A stretch of DNA of 64,000 nucleotides from Myxocyprinus asiaticus (lineage: Eukaryota; Chordata; Actinopteri; Cypriniformes; Catostomidae): positions 22,621,501 to 22,685,500 of the forward strand of contig NC_059347.1 of the NCBI RefSeq assembly GCF_019703515.2, given 5' to 3'. This document shows, piece by piece, positions 1 through 11,707 of the stretch (position 1 is the stretch's first letter; each line of letters opens with the position of its first letter). Position numbers and translations under genes: made by a program. The notes under the pieces were generated by a model that ran no database searches, had not been told where the DNA came from, and was given only the letters and a program-made list of their open reading frames with translations.

Positions 1-454
1 ATTTCTAAGTAAAACGGGATATTCAATGAGGGGGAAAAACTAAGATGGGACTTGATTTTAAGCATCTGGAATTGACTGGATCATAAAAAGTGGGTGTTTC
101 ATATCAGAATGAAGTTAAAAACAATGACTAAAATGCTATTTGCTCACATGGCTTTACTTTAACTGTTTTTTCAGGGGTTAAAAGGGGTCTTCATATTTTG
201 AAGACATTCTTTTTTTTTTTTTACTGACTTACACTTATGAATCATACACAATAAAACCTGGAATGTGTATTAAAAGATTAAATTGAGTAAATTTTGATTT
301 AATGTTGACTTGTATTTACAATATTGAGGTGTACTCACAAAAATGTTATTGTATTAGCAAGTGTCACTCTCAGTGTCTGATCAAGCAGAAATGTTATTCT
401 GATGAACAATTATCATCAAAAACCAGACAAAAATGTTTATATATGATTACAGGA
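1..454. other. Intergenic AT-rich sequence, no gene seen
   Basis: This stretch carries no exon-like reading frame or recognised repeat apart from a short T-run near 210. It ends where the first copy of the gypsy-type terminal repeat begins at 455. Confidence 0.5.
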
Positions 455-1732
455 TGTGGCATGGGGGCGTGGTCATGTGTCTGTCTGCGGGAGAGGGAGA
501 GCGGAAAGGCCAGTCACCTGGGCTGTAATTACTCTAACACCTGTCTCTCATTATAGTGATGGTGGAGGAAGACCTGATAAGGCACGCCAGAGCGGGACAG
601 AGTCATGCCGACAGGCTTTCCTTAATGTAAAGTCTGCACTTTGTGGGTGCTCTTGCGGGAGGTGGAAAGGAGGGGGCGGTGCTCTCGCAGGAGGTGGAGA
701 GGGGGCGGTGCTCTCGCAGGAGGTGGGGGGTGGTGCTCTCGTGGGAGGTGGAGGGGGCCGGTGCTCTCAGGAGGTGGAGAGGGTGGGGGTGCGGTGCTCT
801 CGTGGGAGGTGGGGGGCGGTGCTCTCGTGGGAGGTGGGGGGGGGCCGGTGCTCTCGTTGGAGGTGGAGGGAGGGCAGTGCTCCACGGGAGGTGGGGGGCG
901 GTGCTCTCGCGGGAGGTGGAAAGGGGGGCAGTGCTCTTGCGGGAGGTGGAGGGGGGGCAGTGCTCTCGCGGGAGGTGGAGGGTGGGTGTGCTCTCAGGAG
1001 GTGGAGAGGGTGGGGGGGCGGTGCTCTCATGGGAGGTGGAGGGAGGGAGGGAGGTGCTCTCACAGGAGGTGGAGGGAGGGCGGTGCTCTTGCAGGAGGTG
1101 GGGGGGGTCGGCCGGTGGCTGGTGCTGTTTACTAGACGCAAGCTCTCCTTCAAGGAGACAAAGTACAGTACCATCAAGAAGGAGTGTCTTGCAATTAAGT
1201 GGGCTGTTCTTACCCTCCGCTACTACCTGCTGGGGTGGGCCTTCACCCTCTGTTCCGATCACGCTCCTCTGCAGTGGTTCCACCGCATGATCCACAGACC
1301 GGGGGGCGCAGATGGTTGTGACTGACTTTCTCTCCAGAAATGGGGGGGAATGGGCAGGCCGGTTGTTGTCCCGTCCTGAGTCAGTGGTGGGGGTAATGTG
1401 GCATGGGGCTTGGTCATGTGTCTGTCTGCGGGAGAGGGAGAGTGGTAAGGCCAGTCACCTGGGCTGTAATTACTCTAACACCTGTCTCTCATTATAGTGA
1501 TGGTGGAGGGAGACCTGATAAGGCACACCAGAGTGTCAGAGGGGAAGAGAGAGTGGCAAGGAACTGATGTTTGAAGGACTGGCAGCGATAGACAGAGACT
1601 GCACCTTATAGTTCCATGAGCCCTATTTGAGTTGGCCACTGAAAGCCATTTTTTCTGTTTAATCTGATTATGTGGAGGAAATAAACACTCACCTCAATTG
1701 TTTGCTGTCTCCTGACTCCTCCATTGCCCACA
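455..1732 (+). mobile_element. Ty3/gypsy LTR retrotransposon relic
   Basis: Two near-identical direct repeats beginning TGTGGCATGGGG (from 455 and from 1397) bracket the element. The second looks like a complete 3' LTR, 1397-1732. It starts TG, ends CA and has an AATAAA at 1680. The first copy is recognisable only to about 590. Between them, 1123-1292 encodes a gypsy RNase H segment with the typical YSTIKKECLAIKWA and FTLCSDHAPLQW stretches. The rest of gag-pol is missing, and the space upstream of the RNase H piece is filled by a GC-rich minisatellite. The element is dead. The direct-repeat ends and the RNase H are seen directly; the Ty3/gypsy assignment comes from family knowledge. Confidence 0.75.
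635..1115 (+). repeat. GC-rich minisatellite, about 27-35 bp units, inside the gypsy relic
   Basis: About sixteen imperfect units built on GTGCTCTCGCGGGAGGTGGA run head to tail. Unit length varies through G-run expansion. In one frame the unit reads as variants of GAVLSQEVEG, a motif that lies just upstream of the surviving RNase H segment in gypsy elements. The last unit runs in frame into that segment. The long frames on both strands here, proline-rich on the minus strand, are by-products of the repeat and are not genes. Confidence 0.8.
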
Positions 1733-2017
1733 AACAAAGATGCTTTACTCAGGACTATTAACAACTGCTTCAAGAGCTACAGTGGCCACAAAAACTATTT
1801 CACACCACTTAAGCCACACAAAATGTATGAATTTGTGTTAGATAACGATTAAAAAAACAAGAATCATTAAAGAAAATGATGATTGACCTTTTCTCAGAAT
1901 TAACTTTTTTGTATATAAACCATTTTGTTTTTTTCTTTTAATCAGCTTGTCCCAAGTAATTTTTAGTGGATGTACTGTGTAAAGTCAGTCATCCTTAAAT
2001 TCACGCAGATGCATTAG
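1733..2017. other. Intergenic, nothing recognised
   Basis: Low-complexity AT-rich sequence between the gypsy LTR end and a partial foldback MITE. Confidence 0.4.
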
Positions 2018-2401
2018 CATTAAAGACATAGTTCACACAAAAATAAAAATTCTCTCCTCTTTTACTCAATATTTCATCAGATCAATATTTAGAAACATAT
2101 TTAAGTCCTTTTTGTACTATAAATTCTCCTTCCTGCCCAGTAGGTGGCAATATGCACGAAGAATGTGAGTCGCCAAAACCAAAAGATGAATGTAAAAGTA
2201 AAAGAGGAGATTTATATTTAAAAAAGGATGTAAATATTGATCTGTTTCTGACCTAAATCTATCATATGGCTTCAGAAGACATGTATTAAACCAAGCATTA
2301 CAAAGTTTTGGTCATCATTCACTTGCATTGCATTGACCTGCAGAGCTGAAATATTCTTCTAATTCTTCTCATTTGTGTGTGTGTGTGTGTGTTCAGCAGA
2401 A
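2018..2401. mobile_element. Partial copy of a foldback MITE
   Basis: It starts with a degenerate version of the ATAGTTCACNCAAAAATNAAAATTCTC end seen at 21,126 and 63,228. It contains the unpaired centre (CCAGTAGGTGGCAATATGCACGAAGAATGTGA). It ends with the right-arm sequence CATTCACTTGCATTGCATTGACCTGCAGAGCTGAAATATTCTTC. The left arm is largely deleted, and a (GT)n run lies near the right edge. Confidence 0.6.
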
Positions 2402-3500
2402 GATTTTACTGTTTCAGAAGGAAATTGGTACTTTAATTCACCAAAGTGGCATTCAACTGATCAAAAAGTATATTCAGAAAATTACTGATGTAAAAACAGC
2501 ACCATCACTATTTTAAAAAAGTCATTTTAATGCTAAATTGCTAATTTGGTACTAGAAAATCACTTGCCATTATATCAAACACTGCTGGAAGCTATTTGGT
2601 TCGTTGAATGAAGCTTAACATTGTCTTTGTGTTTGTTTTTGAGTTGCCACAGTATGCAATAGACTGGCATGTCTTAAGGTCAATATTAGGTCACAAATGG
2701 CGAAAAAGAAACAGCTTTCTCTAGAAACTCGTCAGTCAATCATTGTTTTGAGGAATGAAGACTATACAATGCTTGAAATTGCCAAAAAAAAAAAAAACTG
2801 AAGATTTCTTACAAAGGTGTACTCTACAGTCTTCAAAGACAAAGGACAACTGGCTCTAACAAGGACAGAAAGAGATGTGGAAGGTCAGATGTACAACTAA
2901 ACAAGAGGATAAGTACATCAGAGTTTCTAGTTTGAGAAATAGACGCCTCACATGTCCTCAGCTGACAGCTTCATTGAATTCTACCCGCTCAACACCAGTT
3001 TCATGTACAACAGTAAAGAGAAGACTCAGGGGTGCAGGACTTATGGGAAGAATTGCAAAGAAAAAGCCACTTTTGAAACAGAAAAACAAAAAGTTTAGAG
3101 TGGACAAAGAAACACAGACACTGGACAACAGATAATTGTAAAAGAGGGTTATGGGTCTTCACCCCATTGAGCTTTTGTGGGATCAGCTAGACTGTAAGGT
3201 GCGTGAGAAGTCCCTGACAAGACAGCCACATCTATGGCAAGTGCTACAGGAAGTGTGGGGTGAAATGTCACCTGAGTATCTGAACAAACTGACAAGGATC
3301 TGCAAATCTGTCATTGCTGCACGTGGAGGATTTTTTGATGAGAACTCTTTGAAGTAGTTTAAGAAGTTCTGAACATTTTTGTCAAATTGTAATAATAATT
3401 TTTCACATTATTAATGTCCTGACTATACATTGTGATCAGTTCAATGCCACTTTATTGAATAAAAGTACCAATTTCTTTCCATAAGAGCAAAATCTGTACA
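2402..3500 (+). mobile_element. Degenerate Tc1/mariner element, catalytic core deleted
   Basis: Inverted ends flank the element: GAAATTGGTACTTTAATTCA near 2420 and its diverged complement near 3475. A transposase relic runs on the plus strand. The N-terminal helix-turn-helix region starts at 2698 (MAKKKQLSLETRQSI). A second part follows at 2875-3135 and a C-terminal end at 3151-3357. The GLHPIELLWDQL stretch near 3152-3187 corresponds to the usual [11 protein letters not shown] box. The middle, which would carry the first two catalytic aspartates, is gone, and an A-run near 2785 breaks the frame. It cannot move on its own. Confidence 0.75.
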
Positions 3501-4565
3501 TTATTCCAAACTTTTGGCTGCTAGCATAACCTCTCCCCCCAATAGATGTATAATATGGAATAATCAACATTTGATCAAGAATAAGTCCATGTATAAAAAG
3601 GATTGGTTTGATAAAGGTATGGTTTTTATTTTGGATATGATGGTGAGATTTATTCTTATAGAGAATTTGTTGAAATTTCAGGAGTGAATACATCACCTAG
3701 AGTTTATTCTAGTGTAGTTAAATGAATTTCACCAAAATTGTTGCATTTAGTCAGATCTCAACATAGTTATAATTTTCTAAATTGTGAAATACCTAAATTA
3801 TCTATTGGAGGTATGGAACTTGATAATACTAAATGTAGCAATTTATGGATTAGGAGGAACCTTATTAAGCTAGTTGTCAAGCTAAAGCTCTTCTCAAATG
3901 GAAATTGGAATAGCCTCTTCTCTCTGTTAGTAATATTTGGGCTGGTATAAACAGGTTATTGTTGCCTAACAAGATGAAAGAGATTTATTTAAAAATTTTA
4001 CATAAGAACTATCCTTGTAATGTTTTTTTTATCACAATTTAAATTGGACATCTCTTCTCACTGTACATTTTGTAACTCTAATATAGAAACTGTACCACAT
4101 TTGTTTGTTTTTTATTTTTCAGGTTATAACTCTTTTGTTTTAAAATTTTGATACTGGGGAGAATATGATGGATAACATGTTAAAAGTGTTAACTATATGT
4201 GGTAATTTTCATATACAATATAAGCTCACTAATTTAAGACCCAACTTCAGGCTATTTTGTATTGATTTAAAATTATTTTACGACTCCCTATGCTCATCAT
4301 CTAACAAGAAAGCAATCAAACCCTCTGTTTTGTTGAGAAGATTGGTTGAAGAATAAGAAAGATAAATCAAGAGTGTATTATTAATATTATTATTATTATT
4401 ATTTATTTTTATTTTTGTTTTTAATTAAAATTATATTCTTATATTACTGTATTATAATTTATTAATGAGCTTTTATTTTTTACTGAGTTATTTTGTAATT
4501 ATGTGTTGGCTTTACTATGTAAATCCCCTGTACAATGCTTAATTTAAAAATAAAAGCATTAAAAA
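3500..4565 (+). mobile_element. L1-clade LINE, 3' end of ORF2 (decayed)
   Basis: Interrupted plus-strand frames resemble the C-terminal tail of fish L1/Tx1-type ORF2. A stretch near 3950 reads NRLLLPNKMKEIYLKIL. Near 4060 there is a cysteine-rich stretch (SHCTFCNSN) followed by TVPHLF. The last open piece is 4165-4356. Stops and frameshifts are frequent, and the piece ends in an A/T-rich tail around 4540-4570. It is a 5'-truncated copy, as is usual for LINEs. The clade is inferred from the general pattern only. Confidence 0.6.
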
Positions 4566-7395
4566 AATTTCTCATCCTTTCCTTTTCTGCAAACAATCGA
4601 ATACATACCGCTAGCTACTGGACACCATGTAAGTGGTCGGGTCAAATTTCACCCCAAAATTCATATAACTGTACAAATAGTGTACAACGGAAAGTAAAAG
4701 GCACTTTTTAATTTTATTTTATCCCAAAACGCTAAATAGCAACAGAAACTACCACAGCACTAATCACCTGTTTGTCACTATGCACTGCAAAATGTTCCTG
4801 ATCCACAAGGCCATCGTGTGCATAAATTTAGCAAATTTATGTAGCTAATGAGAATCCCTAAAATAATCACATTTATTTCGAGACAAAATACGTATTTGTC
4901 ATTTTCAGTTTTGTTAAAGGTGTTTAAATAAAAAGTTACTGTCCAATAAGTGAAAGGATAGTTTTTGGGGTAAAAAGTCCCCATGTTGCAAGGGCTAAAG
5001 AAGGCTCCCCAAAACACACAGTTTTTCTTAAGTGGGACGAACAGATTTGTTATGAAAGAATGTTCAGTGTTAGCTCACAATGACTGATTCACACAATCAC
5101 AATGAAGATTCATTTGATTATAGAATACCTGAGATGTAATGAAATGCCAAATGTAATTAAAATTAATAGGAAATTGGGCACCCTTTTCTAAAGTTATTTT
5201 GAATAAGCATTATCTTAATTTGTTACACAAAAAGTATCTTACTGTCCCAAAGTATTTGCACAAGTTGACAAATTTGACTCTATACGTATTGCTCCTTTAT
5301 CTGCACTATAAACCCCCAGAGGCCTTTTATCCAACAACAAAAACAAAAAAAATTCTTGATCAAAACAACCTTCCATTATTATGTATTTTCACACAAATCA
5401 TGTTGCTCTATCAATATTCAATAAAAAGAAATATATTCTTTCAATCTCAATATATTCTTTACAACCAGAAAAAAAGCATTTTCCTTAAGGGGTGCCTTTA
5501 GCCCTGTTATACCCTATAAATAACTGCATCAAGCGTTAACATGTTTTACAAATAACATTTTAATGTAGATAAACATATAAAGGTTAATTTTTAAAATCTA
5601 AAAACTTGAATCTAAATTTTAAATCTAAACCTATCCTGGATGTGAATGGGCAAAATTCTTATTTAGGCAATAAAAAAAGTTAAAGACAAACTTTGATGTA
5701 TTATTACTTTAGACACCACAATAGAAAGATACATAAAACGCAATGTTAAATCCACAAAATCTATAGTATACAGCAGTAAAAATTGACAGAGGTTTCTTGC
5801 ATTAAAAACAAAATCTAGTTTTCCATGACCATTTTCCACCCTCTCTGACACTTAGAATGGATCCTTGTTACATAATTTGATAAAACATTTTATGAAATAT
5901 TATCAGATTCCTTTTCTAAACGTTTTACTTTAGTATCACTATACTTTGTGTTATCTTACTGTACTCTGGCATTAACTTCCAAACCCAGAAATATGAAAAG
6001 TGTCTACGAGTCAGTCATTACTGTCCATGCCCATTCAGTTGTTTTAAAAAGTCTCAAATACATAGAAAAGTTGGTAATGGTAACACTTAGCTGCACTATA
6101 TAAGATTATTTTTTTTTTTGGTTAAAAATGAACAAATTGTCATTATTGATTGAGTACATATACAATCAATGTTCAAATCAATGTCCTTACCTCAATTCAC
6201 TACGGTAAGCCTATAAAAATTATTTGTATTTTGAACTGTCGGGTTTGATTTGGCGCAAAATTGCTGGCTTATGACGTTCATCTTTGCGTCATTACGTCAT
6301 ATCCGCACTCACAGGAAAGAAGTAACAGTGTCGTGATAAATTGAGCCCTCCCGGTAAATCGAGTCCCCATGGGGGTAACCATTTGAAATGCCTGAGCAAA
6401 AGCCTATCATGTTATCGTGATAGCATGTCATTGAAGTCTAGGCTAACTGAAAAACACAAACAATGACACATCTTTGTCTCATGTTCCGGCTGGAGAAACT
6501 AACTATGCTGTTCAGCTCAGTTCAGTAACGCTCCCACAGTTCAGGACAGCATCATTGCAGTCTAGATGGATGTTTAGCTGTTATCCGTTTGGCAGAAGTT
6601 GTTTACTATGGAGGACAAGGACTGCCGTTATTAAAAATAAATAAATATATAAACATATTTGCAAATAAATGTAAAAAATGAAAAAAATAAGAGAGAGTGA
6701 CATGGCTATTTATTTGGAATTATCACTGCCAGATCAACATGTTATTAACCTGTTGTAACCAAACTACTGTTATTACTGTTATTAACTACTATTGTAACCC
6801 TCTACTCTACAGTAGGTGTCTACTGGTGTGGAAGAGAAAATCCACTCAATGCGTGCCATGTAAAATACTTTTGCCACCCTCGCCGAGCAGCCTAGTTTGG
6901 TTTTACCTATTCGGCAAGCTCTTATCACCAACATCTGCACGTTTGCATTAAATATGATAGTGGATCATTTCATGTGCACACCCTGCTTTTGACAATGTAA
7001 AAATATCTGTTATCAGATCTGTTGGGGTCGCAGTTTTTGTTCAAATTGTCGGCCAACATTTTCATCAGAGTCCCGGCCATTTTTGAAATCCCTGCAGGGA
7101 TTTTTTAAAGAGTTTGTACAGAGATATATATTTTGCTAAACAGTAGTGGTACAAGATTTTGATATAAGACCTCTAAGTCATTCATTCAATACAGATATTA
7201 ATTTCCCATTAAACTCGCTCAACTCACAGCCAGGCACATTTTACAACCTCTTAATGCACACCCACACCCATCTGTGACTATGTTTCAATTGTATTTAATT
7301 TTGTCAACCACAAGATGTCACTGTGGCCTCCAAGCTCTACTCTGGAGCACTCTGAGTTCAACTGCTATGCCTCAGGGATAAAGCACACCCCCCTC
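4566..7395. other. Intergenic, no gene recognised
   Basis: There are no convincing exons on either strand. The short open frames lack codon structure or homology I can recognise. A GC-richer patch near 6236-6360 has a TGACGTT and two CGTCA-like sequences, but no gene follows it. Other parts look like old interspersed repeats without clear ends. Confidence 0.4.
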
Positions 7396-7399
7396 ATTA

Positions 7400-7610
7400 C
7401 CATACTGACAAATAAATGTAGAAATAAATAAATGTGGAAATAAATAAATGTGGAAATATATACATGAATATATAAATATACGCAAAAATAAATAAATGTA
7501 GAAATAAATAATTAAGGGAATAAATAAATGTGGAAATAAATAAATATGGAAATAAATTAATACATTTATACATAAATATGGAAATAAAAGTACAAATGCT
7601 TATGTTAGAT
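7400..7610. repeat. AT-rich tandem repeat, AAATAAATAAATGTGG type
   Basis: Imperfect units of about 16-20 bp (AAATAAATAAATGTGGAAAT and variants) run through this interval. The opposite strand shows an open frame rich in F, I and Y only because the repeat lacks stops in that frame. Confidence 0.8.
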
Positions 7611-7624
7611 TTTAACATTTATGT

Positions 7625-8140
7625 ATTTATTAGGGCTGTCGATTTAATATGTTAATTCAGTGTGATTAATTATATAAAAAATAATGCGTTAAAAAAATAA
7701 AACAAGTAATCATGTCCCCGGACCGTGACAAGGAATATTCCTACCATCTGAGCAATTCAAGCTTGAAGTACCACCTGTTTTCTCCAGGGGGTAGTAAGCG
7801 ATACTTCAGCTGTTTGGGCAACACGGTTATACAGAGAACAAACCACACTCACTGACAGCAGATAACACAAGATGAAAACAAGTTCTTTTTCTAAGCTTCA
7901 AACTATGTCTAACTTGACACAGGGACCTAAAAATGGTATGTTGATGACGACACACACAAGAGGCTCCAAAACGTGTCCTTAGAAAAGCCCTCATAATAAA
8001 TCTATCTCGGACTGATTGACGAATTCAATTGCTAAATGGATTGTGTGAACTGTAGGCCAATTACAGGCAGAAGATATAAGTTCAATAATATGGAAATAAA
8101 CAAAATAATGCATACTGAAGCCACTTTTTGAAAAGTCTTT
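7625..8140. mobile_element. Probable MITE starting TAGGGCTGTCGATTTAA
   Basis: The sequence begins with TTAGGGCTGTCGATTTAATATG, then ATAATGCGTTAAAAAAATAA. This is a type of DNA-transposon end frequent in fish genomes. A matching right end was not clearly found, so the right boundary is a guess. Confidence 0.35.
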
Positions 8141-8310
8141 TTGGTAACACTTTACAATAGTGTTCTATTCGTTAATATTAGTTAATGCTTTAGGTATCAT
8201 GAACAAACAGTTAACAATATTTTATTTACAGCATTTATTAATCTTTGATAATAAAAATACAATTGTTGATTGTAAGTTCATGTTAGTTCATAATGCATTT
8301 ACTTATGTTA

Positions 8311-9437
8311 AAGGAGCAATATGTAAAATTTTCCCCCAATTTGGAATACCCAATTCCCAATGCGCTCTAAGTCCTCATGGTGGCGTAGTGACGAATCTCA
8401 GTTGCCTCCGCGTCTGAGACGTCAATCCACGCATCTTATCACGTGGCTTGTTGAGCGCATTACTGCGGAGATGTAGCGCATGTGGAGGCTTCATGATATT
8501 CATCCACGCACAACTCAGCACGTGCCTCACCGAGAGCGAGAACCACACATTATAGCGATCACGAGGAGGTTACCCCATGTGACTCTACCCTCCCTATCAA
8601 TGGGCCAATTTGGTTGCTTAGGAGACCTGGCTGGAGTCACTCAGTCTTCACGCACAACTCAGCATGCGTCCCACCGAGAGCAAGAACCACACATTATAGT
8701 GACCACGAGGAGGTTACCCCATATGACTCTACCCTCCCTAGCAACAGGCCAATTTGGTTGCTTAGGAGACCTGGCTGGAGTCACTCAGCATGCCCTGGAT
8801 TCAAACTTGCGACTCCAGGGGTGGTAGTCTGGATTAATACTCGCTGAGCTACCCAGGCCCCCGCAATACGTAACATTGACATCAAGTATTTAAAATGGGT
8901 ACTGCAGTCCAGATTCAAAATATTGGAGAGAGTTGTCTCCCCCACCCCCTCCTCCCCAGACTCGAAGCTCACGCGGGTTTCCAGGTTGAGGACACACAAC
9001 AGGAACGAGCAAACTGACAATGGCAAGTGACAAGCCACTGCAAGTTGATCAGCTAATGTATACGTTTGCAATGTTTTTATAGTTTGCAAATTATAAACCA
9101 GCTCATGTGGATTTTTTATAACTCTGTCAATGTTAACTAGATGTATTTCTGGCTTCCATGGCTGCAGCACGCTGTGTTTGCCCGCTAACTTGTTTCACAT
9201 CTGGCAACCCGGGTTGTTGAAATACTATTAGGAAATTGGCAGTGGGCGGGATCACACAGGCCAAAACACAAACAGAAATTCCAGCCTGGAACGGACATTT
9301 CAAAGTAGAATATACTGCCTGTAGCATTGTATTTGGAGAAGCCAGTATTTCAACTTAGCATGTTTCCTAAATCTCTGATAACATATTATGATACTTTTAT
9401 GCTTTAGTACAGTAAATATATTACATATTGCACCTTA
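8311..9437. mobile_element. Inner MITE with ends TTAAAGGAGCAATATGTAA, split by a SINE
   Basis: AAAGGAGCAATATGTAAAATT at 8311-8333 is mirrored by TTACATATTGCACCTTA near 9420-9437. The element has been split by a SINE at 8334-8865. The remaining interior (8870-9415) has no recognised coding sequence. Confidence 0.55.
8334..8865 (-). mobile_element. tRNA-derived SINE, minus strand, with internal tandem duplication
   Basis: This is the same family as the copy at 28,641. The tRNA-like head is at the right (complement of GCCTGGGTAGCTCAGCGAG near 8845-8865) and the tail at the left (TCCCCAATTTGGAATACCCAATT). A 144-bp segment is present twice in tandem: CACGCACAACTCAGCA recurs at 8505 and 8649, and both copies run through GGAGACCTGGCTGGAGTCACTCAG. 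Confidence 0.75.
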
Positions 9438-9592
9438 CAAACACAACTTTTGATTTGAGAAATGTATTAGTATATGTTGAAATTAACATTAAGTAAAATT
9501 AATAAAAACTGTAAAAGTATAATTTTAACTAATGTTATTAACTAATGCCGATCATTATTGATTCCTCGTTTTATGTTTACAGTGTTACTGTG

Positions 9593-10302
9593 TGCATTGC
9601 ATATACATGCTATTGTAGTAAATGAGGCTGGACAATATCGTTTAAAAATAATAGTCTTCTATTGAACTCCTATCAGCCATATCACGAGTTTAAACTCTTA
9701 AATTGAAAATTGTAGTACAATTCAAACATTAATAGTAGATAAAACACTTAAATGATCTTAAATCATTTTCAGATCTACTGGTGGTGGCTGAGGAGAGTAC
9801 CCTGTTCTCTTTTCAAAAGTGCTTTGAGTGTAATGTCAGAAAAGCAGTTTAAGTGTAAAATTCATTCAAATATGTAAATAAGAGTGTTGTTTATCTTCAT
9901 CAAAGCAAGTAATATTTCCGTTTCAAATGTTTATTCGTATAACATAATATCAACATGAAAATAGCACGTTATGACTCCAGCTCGAGTCATGATCACACAC
10001 AGGCGATGTCCACTTAAGCTCAAATTGTGAAATTCATCCTCCACAAGAGCAGTGCCAGAACACGACTGACGTAATGTATTTTTCAGCACATTTCTTGCAA
10101 TTTTAAGTTTCAACCACAGATGTCGCTTGAGAGCACAAAGTTAAGTAGTGCAGCTTGAAATAATTAGAGCAACCACATTTTAAAAGGCAGATGTTTAGTC
10201 ATTTATTTAAACAATCAGAGCACAAGAAATGTTACAAATAAACAACAGCACACACAGGGTAACCAGATGAGGTGTTATATCCATAGAAACTATTGCCAGA
10301 TC
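9593..10302. other. Intergenic, nothing recognised
   Basis: This is sequence downstream of the nol6 pseudogene stop codon. Any former nol6 3' UTR would lie here on the minus strand, but no clear polyadenylation site could be chosen. Confidence 0.35.
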
Positions 10303-11707
10303 CTAGACAACGCATTTTTCTGTCCTTAGCTCCACTTCTTTCACAAGATCCTCCCTGATGATGTGGAAGTCCTGCAAGATGGCCTCTATGTTTGGCACAG
10401 TTGAAGCCACATCTTCATTCACTTCCACATACAGAGCATTCATTAAAGATGTCTGAAAACGGAGAAAAAAATCACATAAGGAGGTACCTTAAATCCTTAT
10501 TGGAATTCAATTCTTCCCCAGGCTCTCATCAAATGAAACACTTAAAAAGTAGTTTATCTTATTGAAGAACCTTGAAGGGTTGAGGCTCAAAGGCCTTTGG
10601 CTTCCACAGCACTGCAATCACTGTTCCACCAAACGGGTCGTAGAAAAATAGAGACAAATCTCCAAAAGCATCCTAAAAACCACAAGAGAGCGGTTATCAA
10701 TGGTCTAATTTGTGAAGGGGGGGGGGGGGGTGGGGGTAAAAGATTTGGTAAAAGTGGTACAAAGCACAAACCCATACAGATACAGTCTGACTGGATCATA
10801 GTCGATGACTGGCAAAGCTCCCCCTGAGGTGGATATGCCACCTTTGATGGTGCCATGAGGAAATGTGGCACAAGGAGGGTCCACTGCTTTAGCTAACAGA
10901 GGCAGCTGCTTTGGAATGAGGTTGATCAGAACATGATATATATATGCTTATATACTGTCAATATGTATAATGAATCCATAAACAAATCTATATCATAATG
11001 TCAAATTTGGTAATGGAGAACAATGCAGCATCATCGAACATGCACTGAAAGGGCCACTTTAGTCCACACAGAGACATTCTTATCATTCGGAGTGACATTG
11101 AACATGGTGGGAAGGGATTCTCTAGAGGCTACAAAGTCATTCTTTATCTCTGTGTAGTTAGCAGCTGAAACACGCAGGATTAGAACGCATAGTAAATAAA
11201 TATTCACAGGAGTTTTTTTCTTGAATATGATGGTAAAACACCTAAGATAAAGCCCACCTGTGAGTTTCCCATTGAGGTTGACTATCAGTGGATAGTTTTT
11301 CCAGTCAAAGGTGGACAGCAAATGGAGGAAGGCGAAGGAACCCCACCTAAGGAGAGCTGGAACAAGAGCAATGTCATCGTCAAGCTGGCACTGGAGGCTT
11401 AGTAACAATTAAGTAATTAGGTAAGAAAGATAATGTTACCTTGGTGGAGTGAAGGGAGAAGGATGTAGGAAAAGTGAAGCCACCAGCAGGTCAGCTGATT
11501 CCTCTTTGAAATCCTCCAACAGGAACTGAGATGCCAACCAGTGTTTAGCCAGATGACACACTGCACCAAAACATGCATATTGCTGCTGGAGCCTGAAATA
11601 CACAACAATAGAAAAAAGAAATATTGTAAGCAACATTCAGCAAACACCAAAGCTTTCTAATTATTTTTATGATTTATCAAAATGTAAGTCACTACAAACC
11701 AAGCAAC

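Larger units (their letters stand above)
8145..9592. mobile_element. Outer MITE with ends GTAACACTTTACAATA, host of nested insertions
   Basis: The left end is GTAACACTTTACAATAG at 8143-8160, followed by TTAGTTAATGC. Near 9520-9592 the mirrored sequence ACTAATGTTATTAACTAATGC and then ACAGTGTTAC form a diverged right end. A second, smaller element (8311-9437) with a SINE inside it sits within. The right boundary is approximate. Confidence 0.5.

Noticed and set aside
603..1295. Long proline/serine-rich minus-strand frame and glycine-rich plus-strand frames
   Set aside because: They exist only because the minisatellite lacks stops in several frames; all overlapping frames are open together.
6236..6360. 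Cluster of TGACG/CGTCA motifs as a promoter
   Set aside because: No exon or CpG island follows on either strand; motif clustering alone is weak.
7397..7618. Minus-strand F/I/Y-rich frame as a membrane protein
   Set aside because: It is a translation of the AT-rich tandem repeat.
11417..11650. Minus-strand frames near 11500 as independent small genes
   Set aside because: They are nol6 pseudogene exons plus adjoining intron sequence.
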